NCBI GenBank assembly: GCA_020161245.1
Contig: JAIUOK010000032.1
Span: 1 to 54,349 of the forward strand
Direction: 5' to 3'
Length of the DNA: 54,349 bases
DNA from: Actinomycetota bacterium
Lineage (GTDB): Bacteria; Actinomycetota; Actinomycetes; S36-B12; CAIYMF01
This document shows positions 24,422 through 32,775 of the stretch, piece by piece (within the stretch, counting starts at the first letter, position 1; every line of letters begins with the position of its first letter). The notes under the pieces are model-generated. The model saw only the letters and a program-made list of their open reading frames with translations. It was not told the DNA's origin and made no database searches. The position numbers and the translations under genes are program-made.

Positions 24422-25455
24422 GATGCGACCTCCCAGTCGATGACGACCTTGCCGCAGTGCCCGCCTGCAGCGGTGTCGAACGCCTGCTCGAACTCCGTGT
24501 ACGGGAACCGGTGCGTGATCACAGGCGAGATGTCGAGGCCGGCGCCGACGAGCACCGACATCGCGTACCACGTCTCGAACATCTCGCGGCCGAAGATCCC
24601 CTTGACCGTGAGCATCGAGTGGATGACGCGGTCCCAGTCGAACTCGACGGACTGCGACGGCAGGCCGAGCAGCGCGATCGATCCGCCGTGGGCCATCGCC
24701 GCGATCATCGAGCGCAGCGCGGCAGGCGCGCCGGACATCTCGAGGCCGACGTCGAAGCCCTCGACCATCCCGAGCTCGGCGACGACGTCCGGCAGCGACG
24801 TCGTCGAGACGTCGACCGCGCGGGTCACGGCGCCCATCGACTCCGCCAGCGCCAGGCGCTCGTGCGACATGTCGGTGATGACGACGTTGCGGGCACCCGC
24901 GTGCCGCACGACCGACGCCGCCATGATCCCGATGGGGCCGGCGCCCGTGATGAGCACGTCCTCGGCGAGGACGTCGAACGCGAGCGCCGAGTGCACCGCG
25001 TTGCCGAAGGGGTCGAAGATCGCCGCGACGTCGGGGTCGATCGGCGTGCGGTGCCGCCACACGTTGGTCGCCGGGACGACGACGGCCTCGGCGTAGCCGC
25101 CGTCGCGGTCGATGCCGACGCTGACGGTGTTCGGGCACAGCTGACGCCGTCCGGCCAGGCACCACCGGCAGCGGCCGCAGACGATGTGGCCCTCGACGCT
25201 GACCAGGTCGCCGACGTCGACGGTGTCGACGCCAGGGCCGATGGCCTCGACACGGCCCGCGATCTCGTGGCCGAGCACGACGGGGGTGCGCACGGCGGAC
25301 GCCGCCCAGGCATCCCACGCGCGCACGTGCAGGTCGGTGCCGCAGATGCCGGTGCGCAGCACGCGGATCTTCACCTCGCCGGGCCCCGCCTCGGGCTCCG
25401 GGACGTCGCGCAGCCACAGGCCGGGTGCCGCCTCGGCCTTCACCAGCGCCTTCAT
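24418..25455 (-). CDS. tdh: L-threonine 3-dehydrogenase
   Basis: A zinc-dependent medium-chain dehydrogenase that oxidises L-threonine to 2-amino-3-ketobutyrate with NAD+, feeding Kbl. The 345-residue protein has the catalytic zinc site ([18 protein letters not shown]) and the four-Cys structural zinc loop ([15 protein letters not shown]). It also has the Tdh-typical [11 protein letters not shown] and a Rossmann [14 protein letters not shown] is 7 nt before ATG 25455. It is the first gene of the tdh-kbl operon and diverges from the lipoprotein gene across a 222-nt region with a palindrome at 25590-25606. Confidence 0.94.
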   Translation of the reverse strand: MKALVKAEAAPGLWLRDVPEPEAGPGEVKIRVLRTGICGTDLHVRAWDAWAASAVRTPVVLGHEIAGRVEAIGPGVDTVDVGDLVSVEGHIVCGRCRWCLAGRRQLCPNTVSVGIDRDGGYAEAVVVPATNVWRHRTPIDPDVAAIFDPFGNAVHSALAFDVLAEDVLITGAGPIGIMAASVVRHAGARNVVITDMSHERLALAESMGAVTRAVDVSTTSLPDVVAELGMVEGFDVGLEMSGAPAALRSMIAAMAHGGSIALLGLPSQSVEFDWDRVIHSMLTVKGIFGREMFETWYAMSVLVGAGLDISPVITHRFPYTEFEQAFDTAAGGHCGKVVIDWEVAS

Positions 25456-25589
25456 CACCGCTCCTCGCGTCGCTGCGCGGACCTGATCCGCGCCCGTCCC
25501 ACCCTGGCATCCCGGCGGCACCGATGCAGCGATCCACGAACCGCCGTCGGACGAGGCGGCGATGTCACGATCCGGCCGCGGATCGGCCG

Positions 25590-25606
25590 TCATCCGGCGC
25601 GGATGA
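25590..25606. promoter_or_regulatory. 17-bp palindrome between divergent genes
   Basis: TCATCCG-gcg-CGGATGA is a perfect inverted repeat with a 3-nt centre, 135 nt from tdh and 72 nt from the lipoprotein start. Its size and placement suit a dimeric repressor. The regulator is unknown. Confidence 0.4.
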
Positions 25607-25677
25607 CGCAGGGGCGCTGCCGAGCCGACCACGATGGCGCGCGGGCGGGCGTCTGTCCCGCGCGGGGAGGGGTCGAC

Positions 25678-26307
25678 GTGCGCGCACGACTTGTGGTGGT
25701 GACCGCGGCTGCGGGCCTCCTGCTCACGGCCTGCGGGGGCGGTGGCGGCATCAGCCTGCCGTCGTCGACCCGGCTCCCGTCCGGGCTGCCCACCTCGCTG
25801 CCGTCGGGGCTGCCGACGTCGCTCCCCTCCGGCCTCCCGACGAGCCTGCCCACGCCGTCGCGCACGCGTCCCTCGGCGTCCGAGACGCCCGCGCCGCCGG
25901 AGTCGTCCGAGCCGGCGCCGTCGGAGTCGCAGACGACAACCGAGGCTGCGTCCCCCACTCCGACGCCCACGACGTCGACCCCCGAGCCCACCTCGAGCAG
26001 CCCGAAGCCGACGAGCACCTCGCCCTCGCCCACGACGGCGACCGCCACGGTCACGGTCACGGCGACGCCCACCCCGACGCCGACGTCGGAGAGCCCGACG
26101 CCCACGACGTCGTCCGCGGTGCCGAGCGCCAGCGCGACGCTCGGCCAGGGCACACCGCCGCCGCAGCCGGAGAGCTCGTCGCTGCCGGTCGGCTGGATCA
26201 TCCTCGCCGTGCTCGCGCTGATCGCCGGCCTGGCCGGCTGGTGGCTCAGCCGCAAGCGCGACGACGACGAGACCCCGCCGGGCAGCCACTCGCCCGACGC
26301 CGTGTAG
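25678..26307 (+). CDS. Pro/Ser/Thr-rich lipoprotein with a second C-terminal membrane anchor
   Basis: A 209-residue surface protein. It starts with a lipoprotein signal ending LLLTAC (lipid Cys19) and a Gly run. Three near copies of LPSGLPTS follow (about 33-58), then a Thr/Pro/Ser-rich stalk of about 110 residues, which looks like a wall-spanning, possibly O-mannosylated region. It ends with a transmembrane helix ([20 protein letters not shown]) and a basic-acidic tail (SRKRDDDE). The lipobox and the C-terminal helix would anchor both ends. No enzymatic domain is present and the function is unknown. GTG 25678 follows GGGGAGGGG at a good distance. Confidence 0.72.
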   Translation: MRARLVVVTAAAGLLLTACGGGGGISLPSSTRLPSGLPTSLPSGLPTSLPSGLPTSLPTPSRTRPSASETPAPPESSEPAPSESQTTTEAASPTPTPTTSTPEPTSSSPKPTSTSPSPTTATATVTVTATPTPTPTSESPTPTTSSAVPSASATLGQGTPPPQPESSSLPVGWIILAVLALIAGLAGWWLSRKRDDDETPPGSHSPDAV

Positions 26308-26539
26308 CAGCGGCCGCGCAGGCTCGACGTACCCGGCCGGAGCAGCGCTCCTGGCCAGGCGCCGTTCCTCCGTCCTGGCCAGCGGAGGCAAGCACCGGCG
26401 CCAGGCGGCGTCACCCGGTGTTCGCCGAGCCGTCGCGCGCCGGACGGCGGCGCGGCGGCCGGGGGTTCATCCATCGCGGTGAGCGTGCGGATGGGGCGAG
26501 AGGGAGCCCCGCCGCCACGCCACCTCGGAGGAACCCATC

Positions 26540-28015
26540 GTGAAGAAGTCCCGCGCCGTCGCCGTCACCGGCGTCGCCGCCGCGCTCGTCGCTCTCACCG
26601 CCACCACCGCCGGCACGGCCGCCGCGTCGGCATCCGCCCGGCCGCCGCAGGGCCCGTCGAGCTCGGCCACCCCGTACCTGCTGCCGTCGGTCGCAGGCGC
26701 GACGACGACGAGCATCCTGACCGTCGGCGACTCGGTCGGCGGCTACCGCATGGCAGGCATCCCGGACGGTCTCGGGGCGTTCGACAACGGCGACGGCACG
26801 TTCACCCTCGTCGTCAACCACGAGCTGTCGGCCGGGCTCGGCGCGATCCGCGCGCACGGCGCCAACGGCGCCTTCGTCTCGCGCTGGGTCGTCGACAAGC
26901 CCACGCTCAAGGTGCTCTCGGGCTCCGACCAGATCACGAAGGTGCTCGACTGGCAGAACGGCGCGTGGGTGCCGAGCACCACGCAGTTCAGCCGGTTCTG
27001 CTCCGGCGACCTCGCGCCGGTGTCGGCCTTCTACGACGACGACTCGCGCCTGGGCACCCGGGACCGCATCTACCTCAACGGGGAGGAGACCGGCGCCGAG
27101 GGCCGCGCCGTTGCGCACGTGCTCACGGGCAAGGACGCCGGCACCAGCTACGTCCTGCCGTGGCTCGGCCGCTTCTCGTGGGAGAACGCCGTCGCCAAGC
27201 CCGGGTACGGCAAGAGGACCGTCGTCATCGGCACCGACGACTCGACGCCGGGCCAGGTGTACGTCTACGTCGGCGAGAAGCGCCGCACGGGCAACGCGGT
27301 GGAGCGCGCCGGCCTCGTGGGCGGCAAGGTCTACGGCATCAAGGCCGACGGCATCGCCAAGGAGGTCGACGACGTCACGATCGCCCAGGGCACGCAGCGT
27401 GCCTTCAGCCTGGTGGCGCTCGGCGCCGACGGCGACGTCTCGGGCCTCACCGGCGCGCAGCTGCAGGCCGACAGCGTCGCCAAGGGCATCTCGGAGATGG
27501 CGCGCCCCGAGGACGCCAGCTGGGACCCCAGCGACAAGCGCGGGCTCTACGTCGCCATGACCAACGCCTTCGCCGCCCCGAGCCGCCTCTGGCACTTCGA
27601 GTTCGACCGCTCGCGCGACGTCCTCGCAGGGGGCACGGCGACCGTCGTCGTGCAGGGCCCGGCCGACCCCGCCGCCGGCCCGCACATGCTCGACAACCTC
27701 ACGGTCAACGACCGCGGCCAGGTGCTCCTCCAGGAGGACGTCGGCAACAACGCCTACCTCGGCGGCGTCTGGCGCTACGACCCGGCCGACGGCTCCGTCG
27801 TGCGCGTGGCTCAGCACGACCCGGCCCGCTTCGTCACGGGTGGCGCGTCGTTCCTGACCCAGGACGAGGAGAGCTCCGGCATCATCCCGGCGCCGTTCCT
27901 CGGCAAGGGCGCCTACCTGCTCGACGTGCAGGCGCACTACGCGACCGACGCCGAGACCGTCGAGGGCGGGCAGCTCGTGCTGCTCACGCTCGACGAGAAG
28001 AAGCGCCGCAGCTGA
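26540..28015 (+). CDS. Secreted PhoX-like (DUF839) protein
   Basis: A 491-residue exported protein. The signal peptide (KKSRAVAVTG then an Ala/Thr-rich stretch) ends around AAASASA. The rest resembles the DUF839/PhoX-like beta-propeller group: GIPDGLGAFDNGDGTFTLVV with NHEL, a YLNGEETG strand, a PEDASWDP segment, PHMLDNLTVN and LLQEDVGNN. PhoX enzymes are Ca/Fe phosphatases of the cell surface; the catalytic metal residues cannot be assigned with certainty here, so phosphatase activity is only plausible. It begins with GTG after GGAGGA. A strong hairpin follows its stop. The signal has twin basic residues but Lys-Lys, so export is probably Sec-dependent. Confidence 0.75.
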   Translation: MKKSRAVAVTGVAAALVALTATTAGTAAASASARPPQGPSSSATPYLLPSVAGATTTSILTVGDSVGGYRMAGIPDGLGAFDNGDGTFTLVVNHELSAGLGAIRAHGANGAFVSRWVVDKPTLKVLSGSDQITKVLDWQNGAWVPSTTQFSRFCSGDLAPVSAFYDDDSRLGTRDRIYLNGEETGAEGRAVAHVLTGKDAGTSYVLPWLGRFSWENAVAKPGYGKRTVVIGTDDSTPGQVYVYVGEKRRTGNAVERAGLVGGKVYGIKADGIAKEVDDVTIAQGTQRAFSLVALGADGDVSGLTGAQLQADSVAKGISEMARPEDASWDPSDKRGLYVAMTNAFAAPSRLWHFEFDRSRDVLAGGTATVVVQGPADPAAGPHMLDNLTVNDRGQVLLQEDVGNNAYLGGVWRYDPADGSVVRVAQHDPARFVTGGASFLTQDEESSGIIPAPFLGKGAYLLDVQAHYATDAETVEGGQLVLLTLDEKKRRS

Positions 28016-28028
28016 TCCGTGCTACCAG

Positions 28029-28063
28029 CAGCGCCCCGGTCCTCCAGCAGGGCCGGGGCGCTG
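28029..28063. terminator. Bidirectional hairpin between convergent genes
   Basis: cagcgccccgg (28029-28039) pairs with ccggggcgctg (28053-28063), extended by one wobble and one GC pair, around a 9-nt loop. It sits 13 nt after the PhoX-like stop and 6 nt before the stop of the convergent hydrolase. Confidence 0.8.
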
Positions 28064-28069
28064 CCGCGC

Positions 28070-29746
28070 TCACGCCGGTGCGGCGCTGAGATCGAGGATC
28101 CACGCGTGCCCGGACGGCGTCGTGGGTGTCAGCGAGACAGCGGTGACCCTCGCCAGGTCGACCCCCTGCACGTCGACGAGCGGGAGGGACACCAGCTGCG
28201 CCCAGCGCCGGGCAGGCCGCAGCTCGCCCACCGGCACGGACCCGGCAGGGCCCCAGGCACCGAGCACCGCGGTGGCGCCGGCGTCGTCGACGACGGCGAT
28301 CTCGAATCCGGCCTGGGTGCCGCCCTCCACGGGGACCCGGACTTCGAGAGCGTCCGCCGCCGAGAGGTCGAGCGGCGCGCCCAGCCGGAGGAGCACCGGG
28401 CCGCCGGGGCGCTTCCACACCAGCTCCACGGCATCGTGGGGCGGACGCCGTTCGAGGACGTCGGCCCAGTGCACGTTGATGCCCTGGACGCCTCCGCTGC
28501 CGCACAGGCCCTGCCGCTCGGTCTCCGACGACAGCCCGGTGCAGCGCCTGGCCGTGGTACCGCCCGACGCCGTCACCTGCAGGGCGCCGGCCGTGACCGT
28601 CGTCCGGCCGCCGCCGATCGGAGTCACCCAGGTGCGCGCGCCCTCCGTGGGCGGCAGCTCGGCACGCCCCTCCAGCACGGACCGGGCGGCAGCATCGCCA
28701 TCGAGCAGGGCCGCGGCGCTGATCGTGAGCCCCCGCGCCAGCATCTCCTGCTGCTCACCGGCGTCGAGCCGGTCGGCGGCATCCTGCGCGCAGGCGGCGT
28801 CGGGGTCGCCGCCCTCGGCGCCGACGTCGTCGAACCCTCCGCCGGAGACCGACGTCGCAGCGTCCCACTCGGTGTTGAACCAGTTGTGGTTGGCGCCGCG
28901 CAGCAGGATCGACGACCGCAGCAGCGATGGGTCGGCCGTTGCGCGGTCGACGTACGTCTGCCCGAGGCCCGGGCCCACGTCCTCGTCGCAGTCGCCCGAC
29001 ATCGCGACGACGGCAGTCCGCGACGTCGTCGGCGGGTCGAACGCGGTGGGTCCGACGAGCACCTCGCCGACGATCCGCCAGCCGGCGTCCCCGGGCTGGG
29101 TCTGCGCCGCCCGGTCGGCACCCTCGCCGCCGCGGCTGTGCCCCATGACGAGGACCTTCTGCAGGTCGAGGCCCCAGCCGTCGAGGGCGTCGAGCCGGCC
29201 GCCTGCGAGCAGGTCGAGGTGGCGATGGATCACCGCCGCCCGAGCCCGCGCACCGGCGTCGCGGCCCACGTCGCCGAACCGTGCGTTGACGCCGTTCATC
29301 GACACCGACACCGCGACGTAGCCGTGGGAGGCCAGCCGCTGCTGGAGGTAGGAGAAGCCCTCGTTGCTCGGAATGGGCCGGAAACCCTTCGGGCAGGGCC
29401 ACTCGCCCGACGAGTCCCGGCCGCGGTAGCACGACGCCCAGAAGCCGTGCACCAGCACGACGACCGGGCGAGCACCCGTCGCGCCCTCGGGCCCCATCAC
29501 CGAGGCAGCGACGTCGGCAGCGGCCCGCGATCCGGGGATCCGCAGATCCGCGGCGCGATACGTCGTCGTCCGCACCTGGTACGGCCCGACGGCCGCCAGC
29601 TCCGCGATGCGCTCGGCCGGGTCGGAGCTCGACGTCGGGGCAGGCGATCCAGGTACGCCCGGCGTGCTCGGCGACGGGGCGGGAGCAGCGGTGCAGCCTG
29701 CGACCAGCAGTCCCGCCGCTGCCGCGGCGGCGGCCATCATGCGCAT
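28070..29746 (-). CDS. Lipoprotein alpha/beta hydrolase (PAF acetylhydrolase/chlorophyllase-like)
   Basis: A 558-residue exported lipoprotein. The signal peptide ends LLVAGC with the lipid Cys near residue 18, followed by a Pro/Ser linker. The hydrolase domain (about 55-330) shows VVVLVHGFWASCYRG for the oxyanion side and VLVMGHSRGGEGA with the nucleophile Ser. An acidic AMSGDCDEDV and a RGANHNWFNTEWD His segment complete a likely triad. A C-terminal region (about 380-555) with beta-rich PLDLSAADALEVRVP looks like a sugar- or lipid-binding sandwich. The substrate is unknown. The start is ambiguous: ATG 29746, ATG 29740 (better spaced from GAGG), or TTG 29755. A TACCTT box upstream suggests a leaderless transcript. 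Confidence 0.8.
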   Translation of the reverse strand: MRMMAAAAAAAGLLVAGCTAAPAPSPSTPGVPGSPAPTSSSDPAERIAELAAVGPYQVRTTTYRAADLRIPGSRAAADVAASVMGPEGATGARPVVVLVHGFWASCYRGRDSSGEWPCPKGFRPIPSNEGFSYLQQRLASHGYVAVSVSMNGVNARFGDVGRDAGARARAAVIHRHLDLLAGGRLDALDGWGLDLQKVLVMGHSRGGEGADRAAQTQPGDAGWRIVGEVLVGPTAFDPPTTSRTAVVAMSGDCDEDVGPGLGQTYVDRATADPSLLRSSILLRGANHNWFNTEWDAATSVSGGGFDDVGAEGGDPDAACAQDAADRLDAGEQQEMLARGLTISAAALLDGDAAARSVLEGRAELPPTEGARTWVTPIGGGRTTVTAGALQVTASGGTTARRCTGLSSETERQGLCGSGGVQGINVHWADVLERRPPHDAVELVWKRPGGPVLLRLGAPLDLSAADALEVRVPVEGGTQAGFEIAVVDDAGATAVLGAWGPAGSVPVGELRPARRWAQLVSLPLVDVQGVDLARVTAVSLTPTTPSGHAWILDLSAAPA

Positions 29747-29753
29747 GGTCCTC

Positions 29754-29759
29754 AAGGTA
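29754..29759 (-). promoter_or_regulatory. Candidate -10 box close to the hydrolase start
   Basis: TACCTT on the minus strand lies 7 nt before ATG 29746, close to the spacing seen at the leaderless-type starts. It also includes part of the GAGG that might serve a later ATG. Confidence 0.35.
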
Positions 29760-29906
29760 GGCAGCCCATCAACCTGGTTACGCCGAGGATGCCGACCCGT
29801 TGCCGCGTTCCGATGAGGCAGTCCTCGCGTTCGAAACGCGGGCGCAACAGGCGGGTGCCACGCTGTGACCCTTCACGGCACGAGCGCATCCCCAGGAGTC
29901 CACGGC

Positions 29907-31745
29907 ATGACCGACGGCGCACCCGCGGGTCCCATCGAGGAGCTGCTGCACGAGATCTGGCAGGAGGTCGCCGCGCTCGACTCCGGCGAGGTGGCCACCT
30001 ACATCCCCGAGCTGGCGAAGGCCGACCCGGCCACGTGCGGCATCGGCCTGGCCACGCTCGACGGCCGCGTCTACACCGCGGGCGACCTCGTGCCCTTCAC
30101 CATCCAGTCGGTCTCCAAGCCCTACGTGTACGCGCTGGCCCTCGCCGACCGCGGCCAGGACGCCGTGCTGGCCAAGGTGGGCGCCGAGCCCACCGGCGAC
30201 CCGTTCAACTCGATCTCGCTCGACGAGCACACCGGCCGGGCGTTCAACCCGATGGTCAACGCCGGCGCGATCATCACGTCGTCGCTCGTCGCGGGCAGCA
30301 CGCGCGACGAGCAGTTCCAGCGGATCCTGGCCGGGCTCTCGGCCTTCGCGGGCCGCGATCTCGGCGTCGACGAGTCGGTGTACGACTCGGAGCGCCGCAC
30401 CGGCGACCGCAACCGCGCGATCGCCTACCTCATGCGCTCGGCGGGGCTGCTCGACGAGGACGTCGACGCCCAGTGCGAGCTCTACTTCCGGCAGTGCGCG
30501 GTGCTCGTCACCGCGCGCGACCTCGCGGTGATGGCCGCGACGCTGGCCAACGGCGGCCTCAACCCCGTGACCGACGTCCAGGTCGTGCCGCGCGACGTCG
30601 TCGCCTCCGTGCTCACCGTGATGGCGACGTGCGGCATGTACGACTACGCCGGCGAGTGGCTCTACCGCGTCGGCATCCCGGCGAAGAGCGGCGTGAGCGG
30701 CGGCGTCTCGGCCGCACTGCCGGGCCAGCTCGGGCTCGGTCTGCACAGCCCGCTGCTCGACCCCCGGGGCAACAGCGTGCGCGGCGTCGCCGCGGCCGAC
30801 CTGCTCTCGAAGCGGCTCGGGCTGCACCTGCTGCTGCCGTCGGAGCGCAGCCGCAACGGCCTGCGCCGCACCTACCGCGCCGACGCCGTGCGGTCCCGCC
30901 GCGGCCGGCCGCGGTCCCACCGCGACCTGCTCGACGCCGAGGCCTGGCAGATCGTCGTCCACGAGCTCGTCGGCGACGAGGGCTTCGCGAGCACCGAGAT
31001 GCTGATCCGCGCAGTGCAGGACGACCCCCGCCCGGCGCGCTGGCGCGTGCTCGACCTCCGCCGCGTGACGCGGATCGACACCGCCGGCGTGGCGCTCCTC
31101 CACTCGCTCGTCGCCCGCCTGCTCGCCGAGGACGTCGCCGTCTGCGTCGTCGAGCCGCGCCTCCAGCTGCCCAAGGCCTCGCTGCGCGACCTGCCCGACG
31201 CGGTGCACCGGTTCCTCGACGCGGACAGCGCGCTCGAGTGGTGCGAGACGCAGCTGCTCGACGGCCTCGGCGTCACCGACGACCTGCTCGACGGCCTGGT
31301 TCCGCTCACCCAGCAGGAGCTGCTCGAGGGCCTGCCCGAGTGGGCCGTCGCCGCGCTCGAGGAGCGGCTCACCACGCGCGTGATCACCGCGGGCGCCATC
31401 GTGTTCGACGAGGGCGATCCAGCCGACGGCCTGTACTTCGTGGGCGCCGGGCAGGTGGCATCCGACATCCGGATCCGCAACCAGGCCGGGCGCCGGCGGC
31501 TCTCGACGATCGCGGCGGGGTCGTCGTTCGGCGAGCTCGCGCTCGTCGACGGGCGCACGCGCTCGACGCGCATCGTCGCCCTCGAGCCGACCATCTGCTA
31601 CGTCCTCGGCCCCGACGAGTTCGCCGAGCTGCGCCGGCGCGACCCGGCGTCGGCCGCCGAGCTGGTCCTGGCGATCTCACGGATGCTCTCGGCCCGGCTG
31701 CGGTCGTCGACCGCCGACGTGGCCGCCTTCGAAGCCGACGGCTGA
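29907..31745 (+). CDS. glsA: Glutaminase fused to STAS and cyclic-nucleotide-binding domains
   Basis: A 612-residue three-domain protein. Residues about 5-300 are a serine-type glutaminase (GlsA/YbgJ) that deaminates glutamine to glutamate. It has the S-x-x-K nucleophile motif (Ser68-Val-Ser-Lys71), NPMVNAGAI and AKSGVSGGVSAALPG. Residues about 345-430 form a STAS domain (WRVLDLRRVTRIDTAGVALL) of the SpoIIAA/SulP type. Residues about 470-590 form a cNMP-binding domain (VFDEGDPADGLYFVGAG, FGELALVDGRTRSTRIVA). Free glutaminases are about 310 residues, so half of this protein is regulatory. Control of activity by cAMP or c-di-nucleotide and by a STAS partner is a reasonable inference. AGGAG precedes the ATG. 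Confidence 0.92.
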   Translation: MTDGAPAGPIEELLHEIWQEVAALDSGEVATYIPELAKADPATCGIGLATLDGRVYTAGDLVPFTIQSVSKPYVYALALADRGQDAVLAKVGAEPTGDPFNSISLDEHTGRAFNPMVNAGAIITSSLVAGSTRDEQFQRILAGLSAFAGRDLGVDESVYDSERRTGDRNRAIAYLMRSAGLLDEDVDAQCELYFRQCAVLVTARDLAVMAATLANGGLNPVTDVQVVPRDVVASVLTVMATCGMYDYAGEWLYRVGIPAKSGVSGGVSAALPGQLGLGLHSPLLDPRGNSVRGVAAADLLSKRLGLHLLLPSERSRNGLRRTYRADAVRSRRGRPRSHRDLLDAEAWQIVVHELVGDEGFASTEMLIRAVQDDPRPARWRVLDLRRVTRIDTAGVALLHSLVARLLAEDVAVCVVEPRLQLPKASLRDLPDAVHRFLDADSALEWCETQLLDGLGVTDDLLDGLVPLTQQELLEGLPEWAVAALEERLTTRVITAGAIVFDEGDPADGLYFVGAGQVASDIRIRNQAGRRRLSTIAAGSSFGELALVDGRTRSTRIVALEPTICYVLGPDEFAELRRRDPASAAELVLAISRMLSARLRSSTADVAAFEADG

Positions 31746-31896
31746 TCCGGCGGCGGCGGTCGGCCCCGTCCGCTGGCACGCGCCGATCTCGCGGAGCGCG
31801 ACGGCGGCAGAGCGGAGCGTCACGATCACGTAGCACGATCGGGTCACCGAACGCCTACCTCTGGCGCATCGGCCGCAGACGTGGCAGAACAGTCGG

Positions 31897-32715
31897 GTGA
31901 AGCACGCAGGCTCCGGGGAGGGGCGGCGGCGCTGGTTCCGCAAGGGTGGGGGCACCGGGGCGGACGAGACGCCGACCGTCGATGTCGCTGCACGTCTCGC
32001 CCTCATTGACGACCACCGCCACGCTGTGGCCGCCGCCAAGGCCGGTGCGGCCCCCGAGGCGGCCGAGCCCGCCGTCGAGCAGGCCCCGACCGCTCCGCCT
32101 GTCGCCGAGCCGACGGCGAGGGAGCAGGCAGCGGCGACGCAGACCGCCGCGCCTCCTGACCCCACCCTCTCGGCGCCTGCCGCGGCCGCGGCCCACGACC
32201 TGGCTCCCGAGCACCTCGAGGCGGCCCGTGCCGAGCTCGACCGGCTGATGGCCGAGCACCGCGCGTCGGCCGCCGCCGCCCTCGAGCAGGCCGCTGGGGC
32301 AGAGCAGACCGTCGACCCCGCGTCGTCCGCCGTCCCTGCGGAGACCCCGGTCGCCGAGACGCCGTGGTGGGTGGCGGTCGACGAGGACGAGCAGGCGCTC
32401 GCCGAGCTCGACGTCGCCCCCGAGCAGCTCGACGAGCTGGTGCTCGTCCACCAGGAGCCGGAGGGTGACGACGAGCAGGCCGAGGAGGTCGTCGACGTCA
32501 CCACGTCGGCCACGGAGCCGTGGTACGCCGGGCTGCGCAGCGACGACGTCGTCCCGGAGGACACCACGATCGATCTGCGGGGCGCCGACGACCGGTTCGC
32601 CGACTCGGACGAGCCCGACGACGTGCTGGCGCGCCTCGGCCGCCTGCGCGAGGCCGGCCTGCTCAGCGCCGACGAGTACGAGCAGGAGCGGCGATCGCTG
32701 GCCGAGCGCGGCTGA
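31897..32715 (+). CDS. Ala/Glu-rich protein with a C-terminal SHOCT domain
   Basis: A 272-residue protein with a basic start (GEGRRRWFRKGGG), a long Ala/Pro/Glu-rich low-complexity middle and an acidic region. It ends in a SHOCT domain (DVLARLGRLREAGLLSADEY, followed by EQERRSL). SHOCT is a short helical module found at the ends of many otherwise unrelated proteins and is thought to mediate oligomerisation or binding. There is no signal peptide or membrane helix. The two W-containing acidic stretches (TPWWVAVDEDE, EPWYAGLRSDD) resemble each other and may be short binding motifs. The GTG start lacks a clear ribosome site, so the true start may be slightly different. Function unknown. Confidence 0.65.
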   Translation: MKHAGSGEGRRRWFRKGGGTGADETPTVDVAARLALIDDHRHAVAAAKAGAAPEAAEPAVEQAPTAPPVAEPTAREQAAATQTAAPPDPTLSAPAAAAAHDLAPEHLEAARAELDRLMAEHRASAAAALEQAAGAEQTVDPASSAVPAETPVAETPWWVAVDEDEQALAELDVAPEQLDELVLVHQEPEGDDEQAEEVVDVTTSATEPWYAGLRSDDVVPEDTTIDLRGADDRFADSDEPDDVLARLGRLREAGLLSADEYEQERRSLAERG

Positions 32716-32729
32716 GCCCCTGGATGCAG

Positions 32730-32763
32730 CGGAGCCCGGGCCCCCGTGGGGGCCCGGGCTCCG
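32730..32763. terminator. 16-bp perfect GC hairpin between convergent genes
   Basis: cggagcccgggccccc (32730-32745) and gggggcccgggctccg (32748-32763) are exact complements around a 2-nt centre. It lies 14 nt after the SHOCT gene stop and 12 nt before the pit stop, so it can terminate both. Confidence 0.85.
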
Positions 32764-32775
32764 TCGTTCGCGGGG

